Below are positions 1-12,009 of a DNA stretch of 64,000 nucleotides, in pieces (the stretch's first letter is position 1; every line of letters starts with the position of its first letter). The stretch comes from Melastoma dodecandrum (lineage: Eukaryota; Streptophyta; Magnoliopsida; Myrtales; Melastomataceae): assembly GCA_029817715.1 (NCBI GenBank), contig JARUPY010000474.1, positions 2,542,001-2,606,000 of the forward strand, written 5' to 3'. The notes beneath the pieces were generated by a model that saw only the letters and a program-made list of their open reading frames with translations, searched no databases and had not been told where the DNA came from. A program made the translations under genes and the position numbers.

Positions 1-96
1 TTCGGCTCGAGCTCGGTCAAAATCGAGCTCGAACCGAATTTTGACCGAGCTAGTTCGCGAGCGGCTCACGAATGGCTCGGTTCGTTTTTACCCCTA
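1..96. mobile_element. Terminal fragment of a hAT-type transposon
   Basis: The first ~80 bases are packed with short GCTCG/CGAGC-type motifs, and the block ends at a TTTTTACCCCTA sequence, the usual look of a hAT subterminal region and terminus. The same GAGCCGAG-type motifs fill both ends of the hAT element at 48.5-51.6 kb. Only one end lies in the window, so target duplication and element length cannot be seen. It directly abuts the DUF1645-like pseudogene and may have cut off its 5' end. Confidence 0.45.
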
Positions 97-98
97 CT

Positions 99-830
99 TT
101 TCCCACCACCCGGTCGGGGGATGATCTTGTCCTCGGCGGAGCTGGCAGCATTGCTTCCTTCGAGTTCGAGTTCTCGTCTCGGGCTGGGTCGCCAGGTCAT
201 GATGCCGCATGCGCTATGATCTCTGCCGACGAGCTTTTCCTCAACGGCCAGATCCGGCCCATGAAGCTGTCCACCCATCTCCAGAGGCCCCAGGTCCTGG
301 CTCCCTTGGTGGATCTCGCAAACAAGGACGAAGAGGACGGGGATGGCGAGGGAGATTTTAGCAGGAGGGGAAGGAGTTCAGGACGTTGAAGAACAAGTCG
401 TTGAGGAGGAGAACGAGGTCGATGTCGCCGTCAATGAGGTAGGGCTCTGTCCTATGAGGTAGTGCCGTCAATGTCGGCTTCGTCCTCCAGGTCGTCGTCG
501 GCCGGGAGGAGATCCAAGATGTGGGTGTTCCTCAAGGACTTCTTGAGGAGCAAGAGCGAAGGGAGCAGCAACAACAAGTTATGGGCGACCACCATCTCCT
601 TATCCCTGGGCAAGGGAAAGCGGCCACAGTCGAACAATGTCTGTCCCAAGGAGAAGTCCAACGGCCCTGTAGCCAGTACTGGCAACCCGGCAGAGTGGAT
701 TAGGAGGGTAAACGGCACCGCGAACAAGAAAGGAGGAGGGGGCTCGAAGGGGGGAAATGGGGTCACCGGTGGAAGAAGAAGTAGCCGGTGAGGTCAGCAC
801 ACGAGCGTAAGCAGTGGGCGGTAGGAGGCG
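99..830 (+). pseudogene. Broken DUF1645-family gene
   Basis: Translated pieces match the plant DUF1645 family (function unknown): FEFEFSSR, then SADELFLNGQIRPMKL followed by a QRPQVLAPLVDL block (about 150-330), a basic KEFRTLKNKSLRRRTRS block (371-430), and SSSRSSSAGRRSKMWVFLKD (about 483-545). The pieces are in order on the + strand but not in one frame. The first and last are in the frame of position 72; the middle basic block is shifted by one base and runs into TAG at 440-442. The string ATGAGGTAG occurs twice nearby (434-442 and 454-462), so a local duplication may have caused the break. The C-terminus decays after 790. The 5' side abuts a hAT end. I infer a non-functional gene. Confidence 0.65.
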
Positions 831-839
831 AGGTCTGCA

Positions 840-1925
840 ACATCCTTGAGGTTGGGGACCTCTGATGCATGGAAAAGTCCATCTCCTGTCCATCTTTTTT
901 TTTTTTTCATTTTGAAGTCGTGTGCGTAATTTAAAAACTACATTTCCAAATGTGGAATGAAGCATAAATAATCGATCATCTGCCTGATATCAAGGAAAAA
1001 ACATCCAACCTGGGGCGGAATACCAAATTCATGTCAATGTGAAAAGGAAAATACAGGCGGATGGTAGGTACATGAGAAGAATGCTTCTTATGTATAATTA
1101 AAAGGTTATGGCCAAGGGGCACGCACCAAAGTAAAAAAATAAATAAATAAATTGATTCTATGTAACAACAACCCATTTCTGGCAGTAGCCGCCCCCCAAG
1201 ATTTGACATCTACACCAAACTTTGGCTCTACCTGGTTGTTTAAATCCCCTAATTATATTTTGATGATCACATTTTTTTTCCTTCTCTTTTTTCACGAACA
1301 AGTCAATTATTCCAACTTTGTAGTTTGGATTAGCTTATATTTCTGTTTGTTGAATTTTCTAGGGAATAATAATCGACATTCCCCAAACTCAAATTAACGG
1401 ACCTGAAAATAAATAAAAAGTAGGTTTATTTAGGATATTTTTACACCGCTAATTTGGACGGAGACGCCTCCAAATTTCGGAAATGTAAAATTATCATATT
1501 TAATCAAGTCTCAATGGTGCAATTTTTTTTTTTCAATATTCATTTTTCTTGTAAAAATCAATGTACATTCTACTCATGAAGGCTAAGCCACGAGAATATG
1601 AAATCACGAACTTATTCTTCTTTTGTTAATTTTATATAAACTATTTAGGTATGGAAAATTTTAAAACTTAGGGGCGGGGGTTGTATATTAAAGTAATGTG
1701 TATAATACAATACTAACCTTTGTTTATTCCATTTTATATGACCTCGAGCAACCAGATATCTAACACGACCCACTAACAAAACCATGCGATTTATATAAAT
1801 TCATGTTACCAATGTGTGTCTAATTTGATTTTGAACATGTTGTGTAAATGAGAAGTATGTATATCAGATATTGATTTGTACTGGGAGTTGTAGAACATCA
1901 ATGTACATGGTAAAAAAATAAGCTG
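840..1925. other. AT-rich intergenic sequence
   Basis: Mostly low-complexity AT-rich DNA with poly-T tracts. Short open frames show no recognisable domain or codon bias. I see no gene or transposon ends here. Confidence 0.5.
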
Positions 1926-1928
1926 AGT

Positions 1929-1992
1929 TGGGCCCATTAGCTGTCCATATATGGGCCGGCCTCGTTTCATGATCTGGCCTTTTTAGGGCCCA
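1929..1992 (+). promoter_or_regulatory. Cluster of TGGGCC (site II-like) elements upstream of the SET gene
   Basis: TGGGCC occurs at 1929-1934 and 1952-1957 on the + strand and in reverse (GGCCCA) at 1987-1992, 85-148 bases before the ATXR4-like start codon. TGGGCY 'site II' boxes bind TCP factors and are common upstream of plant nuclear genes for organelle and housekeeping proteins. That they drive this gene is inference from position. Confidence 0.45.
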
Positions 1993-2076
1993 AAATGGTC
2001 AATTTCGATCATCAGGACGTTCAGGTGCTTTACAGAACTGGGAGATCGACCCGGTGGAGGACCAAGAAGCAAGAGC

Positions 2077-4558
2077 ATGCTCACCCGTCGCGTGCGCCGC
2101 ACGTGCTCCCTTCGCAGCGTGGGGATGCTACATCTCCGCCGCCTCTCCACGGTCAACGACTGGACGCCGCCGTCGGCCGCTCCTGACGCGTCCTCTCCGG
2201 CCGGCCCGCCTCCGGTTAGGGTGGCCATCACGGAGACCGCCGGTCGCGGCGTGTTCGCCACTCGGAGCATCGGTTCCGGAGAGCTCATCCACTCCGCCGA
2301 ACCCGTCGTTTGCCATCCTTCCGTTGACGATCTCCCCACCGTATGTTACACTTGCCTTAAAGCCCTGGATGGCTCGGAGGATCGGCGAACGGCCGCTGGG
2401 GTTGCGTTTTGTGGCGAGCGTTGTATGGGGAGGTCGAAGGTGCGTTACGCTGATTCCGGTCTTCAGTTGGATAATTCGGTTGATGTTAGCTTGCTTTTCG
2501 GTTAAGTATTTGACTGAGGATTATTTTATTGCAATTTTCTGTAGCATCTGCTCACTTTTCTGCACCAAATTCTGATCCATTGCATTACATTTTGAGAAAT
2601 GAAGCTAAACGATTTTGAGAACTGCATTGGGCTTTATTCCAAACTATGTCATTTGCGAGTTGGTTTGACAAAGGACAATTGCGGGACAAACGCGAGTAGA
2701 AATACAAAATCGTTGAGACATGAAAATTTAGGGCTAAGCTCCTTTCCATGAAGCTGATCTGGGGTCCTGTGTATGGTCTTCGTCTGCCTGTGGTCATTGT
2801 GCAAGCAAGAATATAGTGTCATGGAGGCGGGCAGCATGGTCAACTGTGCATGTTACACGGTGGAGTTTTTGCCATTGAAAATTATGGAAGTTGGAAGACT
2901 TCGAGTCAATTCCAAGACAGTTTGGGTCCTGTTAGAATTTTTTGTTTTTTTTTCTTTGGAATATTTGTTGCTTCCGGCATCATGCATCTTGGTTTTGCTC
3001 AAGGTCATCGAAGTACATCAGGTTTCTCTGACGCATGTGCGAGGGATGAGCATATTTACAAGTGAGCTTAGTCATTCGGTCATTTACAAATATTAATACT
3101 CAACATATTAGATTCTGTGAACAGGGTTCTTTTGAAGTTGAGAAGGGAATAGATTTTTCGGCCTATCACGACTACTGTCGGTAATGAACTTTCTTCAATT
3201 CTTGCTTTTTCCGGGGCCCACTTCGTTTTGCCTTCCTTTCTTGTATCATGTCTTCAGCTTTCCTCTTATGGTTTATTGGTGTGAAAGGTAAGATAGTTTG
3301 GTTTTCCTATATCTCAAAAGCAAAGTAATAGACATATCCATGTTTTGGGGCGAAATGAGTTTATTGTGATTTTGATTCTTCCTCATTGAAGCTTTCATGG
3401 CTTGAAGTACCCTCTTCTTGTTAAGCGGCTAGCTTGTATGGTTTTAGCGGGCGAAACACGTGTGGAATGTCTTGACATACTGCAACCAGCTTATTTACCG
3501 ATGGGGATGATCGTACAGGTCCGATGACTTTCTTATCTTAAACATGGGGTTAAAATTCATGATGACATTTCAAGTTCAATTTATTGTTTTATAATTTTTT
3601 TTACTGTTTTCATTTTGTTAAATGACCTTTCTGGAACACCACATTTCAGATAGAGGAAGAGTTTGCATTGCTCAAGAGAGCCTTCAAAGCGGCTGGTCTT
3701 ATGGATGAAAGGATAGCCTGTATAGTCCATGTAACATTTCCCTTCCTGTTTCACCCTTCCCTTTAATCAGGTTCCTGTTATTTGCTGATTTGGAGAATTT
3801 GTAATATTCATAGTCTTTACGAAGAATTGGTACACTGGCATACTCTCGCGGATTCGTATCAATGCATTTCGCGTAGAAATTATTGGAAGATCATATGAAT
3901 CCCTGCTGTCAATGGCAGCTGCATCGGTAGAAGCTGAAACTGCGGTTGGAAATGCAGTGTACATGCTTCCTTCGTTCTACAATCATGACTGTGGTAATGT
4001 CTTTACTTGGTCACTTTACTTACGGCAGCACCTACCCTTTCATTGCTTTCATTGTGGGGATACTTTCATTCTAACCCTTGAAGATTTGTGGTTGGCTCGG
4101 CAACATCAATTTCAGGAAGAAAGAGGGTGTTTCATGTCATAAGGATTTTCAATTAAAAGCACGAGTTTGCTGTTGACAGAGCGAAACTTGGTCAAATTGT
4201 TTTGTGCATGTTGATGTAAACTCTGGTGGGCTTTGTTATCTGTCCTCAGAATTTGTTGGCTTCTCATCTTCTGCAGATCCCAATACACACATTATATGGT
4301 TAGAAAGTGCAGTGGCTCGATTAAAAGCACTTCGTGATATTCAGCCAGGTACTTCGCTTTCACATGTTTAAGGCCTTAGTTTATGAATGGTGCGTTAGTT
4401 TCTTGATACCACAAGACTTCCCAATCGGATCATTCACAGGGGAAGAGCTGAGAATTTGCTACATTGATGCCAGCCTCAGCCGAGATGCGCGGCGAGCTCT
4501 TTTATATCAGGGTTTTGGGTTTCAATGCAACTGTCCTAGATGTTTGTCTGGTGACTGA
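2077..4558 (+). CDS. ATXR4: ATXR4-like SET-domain methyltransferase
   Basis: Seven exons keep phase throughout: 2077-2439, 3125-3180, 3392-3518, 3650-3719, 3814-3993, 4277-4348, 4440-4558, giving 328 residues (Arabidopsis ATXR4/SDG38 is about 325). The N-terminus is Arg-rich and lacks acids (MLTRRVRRTC...), consistent with organelle targeting. The SET domain opens with GRGVFATRSIGSGELIH, has CYTCLK and CGERC cysteine pairs like its homologues, the catalytic-core sequence YMLPSFYNHDCDPNTHIIW, then GEELRICYIDAS, and ends with the Cys-rich GFQCNCPRC. The exon 4/5 junction was chosen at 3719/3814 because it restores IAFFTKNWYT as in the family. No break was seen. Family members are predicted lysine methyltransferases; the substrate of this one is unknown. 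Three TGGGCC boxes lie upstream. Confidence 0.9.
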
Positions 4559-6205
4559 CTAAAACTAAACCAGAACTATGTTCATCTACTTGCTCGACTA
4601 CTGACTTTGGATTTGAAGCTACTGTTGAATGCTCTTTTGGCTTCATAGTTTGTTTGACCCTGCGAAAGAACTTCTGGCCGAATGAGGTTACTCGGCACTT
4701 AACTGATATCGATCACTTGATGGATTTGAAAATGTTTTGTTTTTCTTTGTTTTTTTCTTTCTTTCTTGGTAACGCATATTTCTCATTTTAAGTAACAATC
4801 CTGTTCAAAGTTGTGCTTATGATATGGTGTTAAGTAGGTTTCCACCATAAGCTCAATGGAGAGCTGGCCATCTCTACTGTAACTGTTGTTGTTGTGACCA
4901 CATGCACTTTGATATTGTGTTGCTACGTGGTACTGCTTTTGCACAGATAAGAAGATCTGAGGAATTCCATATGGAATCCCATAATGTTCAAGTATTTAGT
5001 CCGCGAGATTTTTGTATACTGGTGACTTAGTCCTCTGAGCTCATGTTCATGTTCCCATTCAGATTTCATCCCATCACTCAATGTCCGAAGACACAGGTAT
5101 CACCACCACCTTAAGAGAATACATAAATATAAAATCTAAATAAAACATGCATTATTCGTTGATTTAATCTTCACATGTAATTTGTTAAGGATAAAACATG
5201 TAATTCTGTGGAAGCCGCAGTGATCGTACAAGACTAATTCCGCCCTTCTTAAGCAGCTCTGCCAATCTGGTGCAGAGATCTTGGGATTACATACCCCACG
5301 CACATTCGGCCGATCATTTCCAGCTGCCTCCCACGTGCAATAGTGGTCATAGCCACGACTCTGAGTGCATCTAATGACTCGAGGAACACCCAATATCAAG
5401 AGTTTCCTGGGTAGTGGCCCCGAGGATCATTGAGGGCATCGCAATTATGAGTTATCTTGTGAGAGTATTTGGGTAAGCCATCACCTTCACATTCGCCTCG
5501 AGATATGTTGCAAAGCAAATGATAAATAAAATGATCTCGTAGCGCTAATCCATGAATCGGTATATATGATATGATAATTCTTTGTGTTCTTTCTTTCAAG
5601 CATTACCCTTATAAATACGGGGTTAAGATTAATGACAGTTGAAGTAATCCAAATTTCCTCCTTTCCTAAGACATTCGGACAAACTTATTTTAGTTAGTAA
5701 GATTCAGCAAACTTATTTCATGTTCATAATCGTCCTAGTGGTAACAGAAATAGTCCTTCAAGTGTTGTAATAATATTATCAAGATGAAATGTTCTGACAT
5801 CACGGGTGACGCAGCCACAGGATCAACAATCCTCTGGCGGCAATTCTATGTCCTTGTAGACAACTAGTCTTCAAGATCGAGGGAATTCACAGAGCTCGAA
5901 GATCACTTATGCCAACTAGTGCCGCTTACGTCACTAGGTCGCATAGCTTTCTTCGATCTTCTCCAAGAAAGATAATTTCGTTTCCATATTATTCGTAATT
6001 TTTTCGAATCGACTTTGAATATCAATAGAAAGTAAAAGAAAAGCGTGAAGGCTAGGAATGTACATTTCAAATTATACATAAAAAAAATCAATCATCAAAT
6101 GCTAAAAAGGTCGATCCTTTCAAATCGAGGCTTGCAATCTGAAAGTTACAGTTTCATTTTCATCCTAAAATTCTATGGGGATGAAACACGTTCTTCCCAA
6201 CTTTC
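4559..6205. other. Intergenic region without a recognised gene
   Basis: Contains the probable 3' UTR of the SET gene, then AT-rich sequence. A moderately complex block at 5220-5620 has short open frames (for example on the - strand at 5136-5399) with no domain I recognise. It could be old transposon sequence, but no terminal repeats were found. Confidence 0.4.
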
Positions 6206-6207
6206 TT

Positions 6208-7150
6208 ACAAGCTATGCTGCAGCCAACATCTATTTCTCGTCTTTGGAAATGATGATCGACAAAATGCGCGGAGACATCCCCATTGTCATAGTTCAGCCC
6301 AGCATCGTCGAGAGCACTCTCAAGGAGCCATTTCCTGGATGGATGGAATGAAACAGGATGATGGATCCTGTCGTCCTGTACCATGGCAAGGGGCAGCTAA
6401 CTGGATTCCTCGTTGACCCGGATGGAGTTCTCGACGTGGTGAGTTTGGAAAATTTTTTACTTAAATTATACGTTAGTCAAAGACTACAGATAGGATAACT
6501 CCTCCACAGGTCCCTGTCGACATGGTAGTCAATGCTACCCTTGCAGCAATCGCGAAACACGGGAGCACTGGGAAGTCAGGTATCAGCATGTATCAGATCG
6601 CTTTGTCGGTTGTGAACCCTCTCATGAATCGAGAGCTGGCCAGGTTGCTCTATGAACATTACAGAGCATCCCCTATAATGGATTCCCAGGGGAGGCCTAT
6701 TCCAGTCTCCTCAATGCAGCTGTTCAGCTCCATGGACGAGTTCACGGACTTCCTCCATCGCGAGTCCTCTCAAAGGAGTGGTCTAGCGGCCAAATCCGTA
6801 TGGAACGCGAAGGTCTCGCAGCAGTTTGAAGTCATTAGCAGGAAATTGGTGGAACAAGCTAAGAACTTAGCAAGCCTATACGAGCCGTATACATTCTACC
6901 GTGGAAGGTGAAGCAACATCACCCATCATCCATCAACCAAATACTCTCATTACACATGAATTTGACAGTGCCCATGACATGCAGGTTTGACAACAGCAAC
7001 ACCGAGCAACTGATGGAGAGCATGTCCGAGGACGAGAAAAGGATGTTCGGATTCGATGTCAGAAGCATAGACTGGAATGATTACATAACCAACGTACACA
7101 TCCCGGGGCGGAGACGCCACGTGATGAAAGGTAGGAACTTGGTTAGGTAA
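6208..7150 (+). pseudogene. 5'-truncated fatty acyl-CoA reductase (FAR/MS2-like)
   Basis: Three exon-like blocks encode the C-terminal part of a plant fatty acyl-CoA reductase, which makes primary alcohols from acyl-CoA/ACP for wax, suberin or pollen wall. Block 1 (about 6208-6438) gives EMMIDKMRGDIPIVIVQPS, then a proline/glycine-rich stretch, and ends GQLTGFLVDPDGVLDV. Block 2 (6510-6907) starts VPVDMVVNATLAAIAKHG. Block 3 (6985-7150) starts FDNSNTEQLMESMSEDEK and ends HVMKGRNLVR. Introns between them keep GT-AG and phase. Block 1 contains an in-frame TGA after PGWME where the family has Gly, and its start is degenerate. The NAD(P)-binding N-terminal half is absent. Blocks 2 and 3 are clean, so the decay looks fairly recent. 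Confidence 0.85.
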
Positions 7151-7641
7151 AAGACAATAGTTGCGACTGCAGTCATATGGCACACGTATAAATAGTCTCC
7201 TTCCAACGTCAGTTGTGGTCTCACTTTGTAAATTTATAGCTTGACACAAGAAACTGTAAAATCTCCGAGTATGTCAGGTCTCATAATCTGTACTGCATTG
7301 ACACCGCAAACGGGTACGACTGCAATTCTAAACCCAATGGATCACTAGAATTTTTAGAAAGATCTAATAATAAATAAAAGTATGAGCTTGGATAAAAAAG
7401 GGGAGAAAACCGATCCATGTACTGAGCAATTCTTGTGAAGTTATTAGACCTATCGCTTTTGCGGCAAAGAGTACAAGGGATCCTAACTATCTCCCTATAA
7501 TCACCGAGATCTCGGTCCACTATGACTGAGCGAGATTATCCTAGTTAGAGAAGTTATTTTCCTCGGATAACAAAGCTAGGGAAAAATAGAGGTTGTTACA
7601 ACTAGTGTATGCAGTTTTTGTCACCTGAGTAGGAGTCGTCA
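7151..7641. other. Convergent intergenic spacer
   Basis: Short spacer between the 3' ends of the FAR pseudogene (+) and the CCR4-like gene (-). It probably holds the 3' UTR of the latter. No gene or repeat recognised. Confidence 0.5.
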
Positions 7642-10600
7642 TCATCGTCTAGATCTAGGCTTGCATTTGAACTCGGCCAGGAGTGCGATATGGTCAGAGG
7701 ACCACTCCTGTGAAGGCAGGACTGTGTTTTTTCTTAAGCTCTCCTCATCCAGGAGCTCCAGTAAGGATTCAACAGTAAGAGTGTCCGCTGCATCACAAAA
7801 TACAACAAGAAATAGATGCATACACATATTGACGGTGCAAAGGATTGGAGAATAACAAATTGGAGCTTCGAGGAAAAAGTACATCTCAGAAATCTCACCA
7901 GTGTAAAAAATGTAATCCAAGGTGCCAATAAAATCCCTTGTACAGTTAGTAAACAGTGGTTCGTTGGTTGTGGTGTCCATCCTCCTCTTTTGCCGCTCCA
8001 AGAGAGGAGTCCCACCAACTCTTGCGAAGGATGAGTAAGCACTGACCTGCATAACCCATCACCAAATTCGTCAAGCTACAACAACCACTATAACAATATA
8101 TTTTCTTGACCATCCACTCCCACTTCCGTTCTAAAACAACAAGAGTTTAGGCAGTGGTCAGATGAATACCAGAGGCAACTGATGAGACAACTTGCTAAGA
8201 GGACGCAATATCCCTAGAGGATCAACTGTCAAATCCATATGTGCCGGGTCGACCTTCCCCATGGCGACCAGACAATGTGACGCACTACGATGAGTTCAGC
8301 CAGGAAAGCGATCAGTTAAAAACAGCATGTTTTTTTCGCATTACAAGATTTCGTTAAAAGAACAGTGATAGCAGACAAACCTTCCCGGAACTGAATTAAA
8401 ATCTCCACAAACCAGCATGGGGATATCAGCACTGACCGATATCTTTTCTAATCCCTTCAAAAGCGTGTGAATCTGAAAGAACAAATGAATGATACAGCAT
8501 ATACTTATGCCTGAAGTGAATATAGATTCTCAAACTCAGAGATATTCCCCAAAGATGACACAAAGTGTTAACCTGCCAAAGCTTTACGTCTTTCAGGTCC
8601 TGGTGGACATTGATGTGAGTATTCGCCTGAAGAAAAACTTGTCAAACATCTTGACAGTTGTTCACTACAACTATGGTATTACACAACTTATCATGCAATG
8701 ATACAAAAAGACTAATAAAAGCCATTCCAACGGATGAAGTAGAGAAGACCTATAGGAACATAAAGACAGAATCAGCAGACAAAGTAAAGTATAAATTCCT
8801 ACCACACAAAGGAGCTGTCGCTTTCCGAGGTTATCACCTCCATAACCGATTTTTGACTCCAGAACAGCAATCAGGGCAACATTATCCTGTCACCAATGCT
8901 TGTCAATACAACATCTGTTGTAAATAACAAATTGAAGGGATCTGCTTGCTGGAATACAAGAAGGTTATAAATCAAATACATCAATTAAAAAGGCGTCCCC
9001 GATGCACAAAGGGAGTGGGTGGCGGTGGGCATATTTACTTCACACTTGCGTTATTTTCCCATGGCTCTGTCATCACCAAGGCTCGTAGCTGCCTCTTTTT
9101 ATGACTGTGATAAGAAAATAGTAATATAACTAAACAGGAGAAGATTATCCACCTTAATCATTCTGTTTAAAGCAGCTTTTTTTTGTGTACTGGGAACCAC
9201 GGCATCTGTAAGAGATTGGGCAGCTTTATTAAATTCAACCTTCACAGGAAAAGTATTAACTTCTTTCAGAACCCCCTATAAAGATAAAAAAGAACTGTGG
9301 AAAATGGCCAAATTGGGAAAGCTATGGCACCTCATATTTCTTAACATTTGAAAATCTGTCTCTACGAAAAAATGTTGCACAACCATCAATCAATTCATTC
9401 TTCCCAGTGTAAACCTGCAAGAGATGAACATATTAAAAAATGAAAGTCTGAAACAAAAACTTAGAAGAGCAGAAAAACTATATAGCTTTTATAAAACCTC
9501 ATTCGTCCTTCTCTTGTATAAAGCCTCATATCCATGCTTATCCAGTTCGGGTGCGAAGAATTCCTCAAAGTGATTGCTTTGTACCTGAGAGTCCGTATAC
9601 CGACATAGAAAAATGATTAGCTGACAAACTGGAACCAGTGAAGCAAATGGATAACACATTCCCATACCTCCTGAAGACAAACAATATCTGCCTGGTAAGT
9701 AACAATTTCTCGAAGGAGATTCTGTCGGCGATAAGGCCAAGAAAGGGCCCAGGAAGGGCAGTAACCATATAGCTCATCCGAGGCATATCGGTCAGCCAAA
9801 ATATTGTAGGAAAGCACCGTGAAGTTGCCAAAAGTAGGGCGAAAATCTGGCCCTGAGTGGCCCAAAACATCGACCCCGCTGACAGTGATCAACCTTCTGG
9901 GAACAGGCGAAGGAGCAGGGATGACATGGCTAGTCAGTGAAGGATAGGGTTTCCCAATGGGAAGCTTAGTTTCTATGTCCAATACAATACACTCAAACCG
10001 AAGTTTATGACCAATGTCATCTGCTGTTGGTGTATAGGTCTTTGAGTGTCCCACTTCAATTAAGGTTTCACCTTTACTCTGATGGGCGGCTGTAGAAGGA
10101 TATAAAGGTGCGGAACCATTTGTCAATATCGAGCTAGATAGAGAACTGGAAAAAGAATTAACAGTTCCTGCTCCTGAACTATTTGGCCTTCCAAATAACT
10201 CTTCCTCCTCATTTCCATTTTCACCTGCAGCAATAGCAGCAAGTTCGTGCAGAACACGGTGATGTTGCCATGCGTCTGAGAAGCACTGAGGAAAACAATG
10301 GTAACTTTTTGGAAGAGGTATATTGGCCTTGACACAGCCCATACACTGCAATGTTGCTTGCTCAGATGGATGAACACTACAGGTAGCTGGTCTTTTGTCA
10401 CTTTGTATTCTATACCTGTAAAACCAAATGCAAGTGAAAAACAAAAGCTGCTTCGTGAGTTCTCATTCAGTGATGCTTCCACCCAACAAATAATTTATCA
10501 ACAATTATTAATCGCAAATGACTGTCGTGAGAGTAGCACAGCAGAAGACAAGACCTGGACAATTCTTTCTAAAAGCCAACAATTTTTATTGCATCATAGA

Positions 10601-11191
10601 GGAGTCCTACAATCTTCTTGACCAATGGTAGGGGGCAGTAGCAATGTTATAATTGCATGATTAAACGGAAAACCATCTAATGGCAGACTCGCTACCTAAC
10701 GTTACGCTCATTCAGATGCAATCATTTACCTTCATGTCTGAGGTGCGACAGTCAACCTCAGATTAAAGTTGAACCACCTAAAAGTGCAAATTAGTAGGTA
10801 CAACATATAGTCAATAGGACGAGACAAGAGTTATTAGGAAAAAAAAATGAAAAAAACTATGCTAAACCGATCTAAACAAAAAAGAAATGAGTATGATATT
10901 TTCATACAGACAAGGAGGACAAATCAACCATCAACAACAGTTCATCCACCCGCGCGACTCAGTTAAACAGCCGTGGAGACCCAAACCAAGGAATCCGGGT
11001 ACCAGAAAACAAAACGTGCGCCAAACATGCAGTTACCACTTATATCTCAAGAAGTGGCCGTGGACGGGGCTAGACTCGGTGACATCATCCGCGTACAGGG
11101 TGTTATCAGAGGCGCGGAGCACGAAAGGAGTAAGCTCGCAGCCTACGATAGGAATCTGAGGGGCTAGGTGCACACGCAGCTCGCTCAGCAT
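7642..11191 (-). CDS. CCR4: CCR4-type poly(A) deadenylase
   Basis: Eleven exons on the - strand keep phase: 11191-11037, 10415-9668, 9584-9498, 9414-9331, 9239-9153, 8886-8803, 8626-8573, 8472-8381, 8284-8170, 8046-7899, 7787-7642, giving 599 residues (Arabidopsis CCR4-1/-2 are about 600). The N-terminus MLSELRVHLAPQIPIVGCEL matches the plant CCR4 start. A Cys/His cluster (CSVHPSEQATLQCMGC through DAWQHHRVLH) resembles a MYND-type zinc finger. The exonuclease-endonuclease-phosphatase domain has LSYNILADRYAS, CLQEV with the catalytic Glu, VCGDFNSVPG, FTNCTRDFIGTLDYIFYT and the terminal SSDHIALLAEF. The family shortens mRNA poly(A) tails as part of the CCR4-NOT complex. An in-frame ATG 24 bases upstream (11215) is possible, but the family starts at MLS. 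No break seen. Confidence 0.93.
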
Positions 11192-11219
11192 ACCGATTTC
11201 GTTGGCGATATCCAACCCC

Positions 11220-12009
11220 TTATCAACGGGAAGTCACCTCTTCTTATCAACCGCTGGAACCAGACAAAAGATCCAGTGCAGTTATCCCCCCAACGAACAG
11301 CGGCAGGTCGCCGTCTCCGTCGTCCAACCTCGCCGGAGGAGGAGTAAAACCCTAGGCCGTTAACGGAATCGTTCCAGGCGAGGGGAGGGAAGGGTTTACA
11401 AAGTTGAGGATTGAGTAGTTGGGGTTTGATGGGATGTGGCGAATTGGGAAGTGTGGTGGGAGGAAGTGGGCAGAAGCGGCCGGGTGATAACAAGAGATGA
11501 TGGTTTTGTTCCCCACCCAGGGGTGTTTCGCCTGGGAAGTGTGTTTTCTTTTTTTGAGGGGGCGGGGCTTACCTTTACATACATCTAGTCTCATCATCTC
11601 ATCTTATCACACAACACCCCACCCGACCCCCCACCACCCGAATTTTGCTTTAATTACATTAAAATTGGAATCTCAAGAAACATTATTTTCGACGAAAATG
11701 CGATACGAAACAGGGAGAATGAGTCTTTTTAGGCGTAATCAATTATTTTTTTACATAAAAACATCAATAACAATGTATTTTTCAAATATCACTTATACAG
11801 AAATAACTAGTTCTTAAAAAATAAATTATGTGAATGAAGTTTCATAAGATGAAATATCGCCAAGGAGGTATCGCTCATCAATTGATATTTTCGAGCAAGT
11901 TAATTTTGCACTTACTATATTTGAGCCACATATTTTTTAAGAGGCGGTAAAGTAAGAAAAGTGGAGAAATGTTTTGAAAGAATATATGTTTAATATTTCG
12001 AAGGTCCCT
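11220..12009. other. 5' region of the CCR4-like gene, then AT-rich spacer
   Basis: 11220-11600 is GC-richer and probably holds the 5' UTR and promoter of the - strand CCR4-like gene. From 11640 the sequence turns AT-rich. I see no clear TATA box or gene. Confidence 0.4.

Noticed and set aside
2054..2575. 173-residue + strand frame overlapping the SET gene exon 1
   Set aside because: Different frame from the conserved SET-domain sequence and no homology; a GC-rich shadow.
5136..5599. Small - strand genes of 67-87 residues
   Set aside because: No recognisable motif and no splice or context support.
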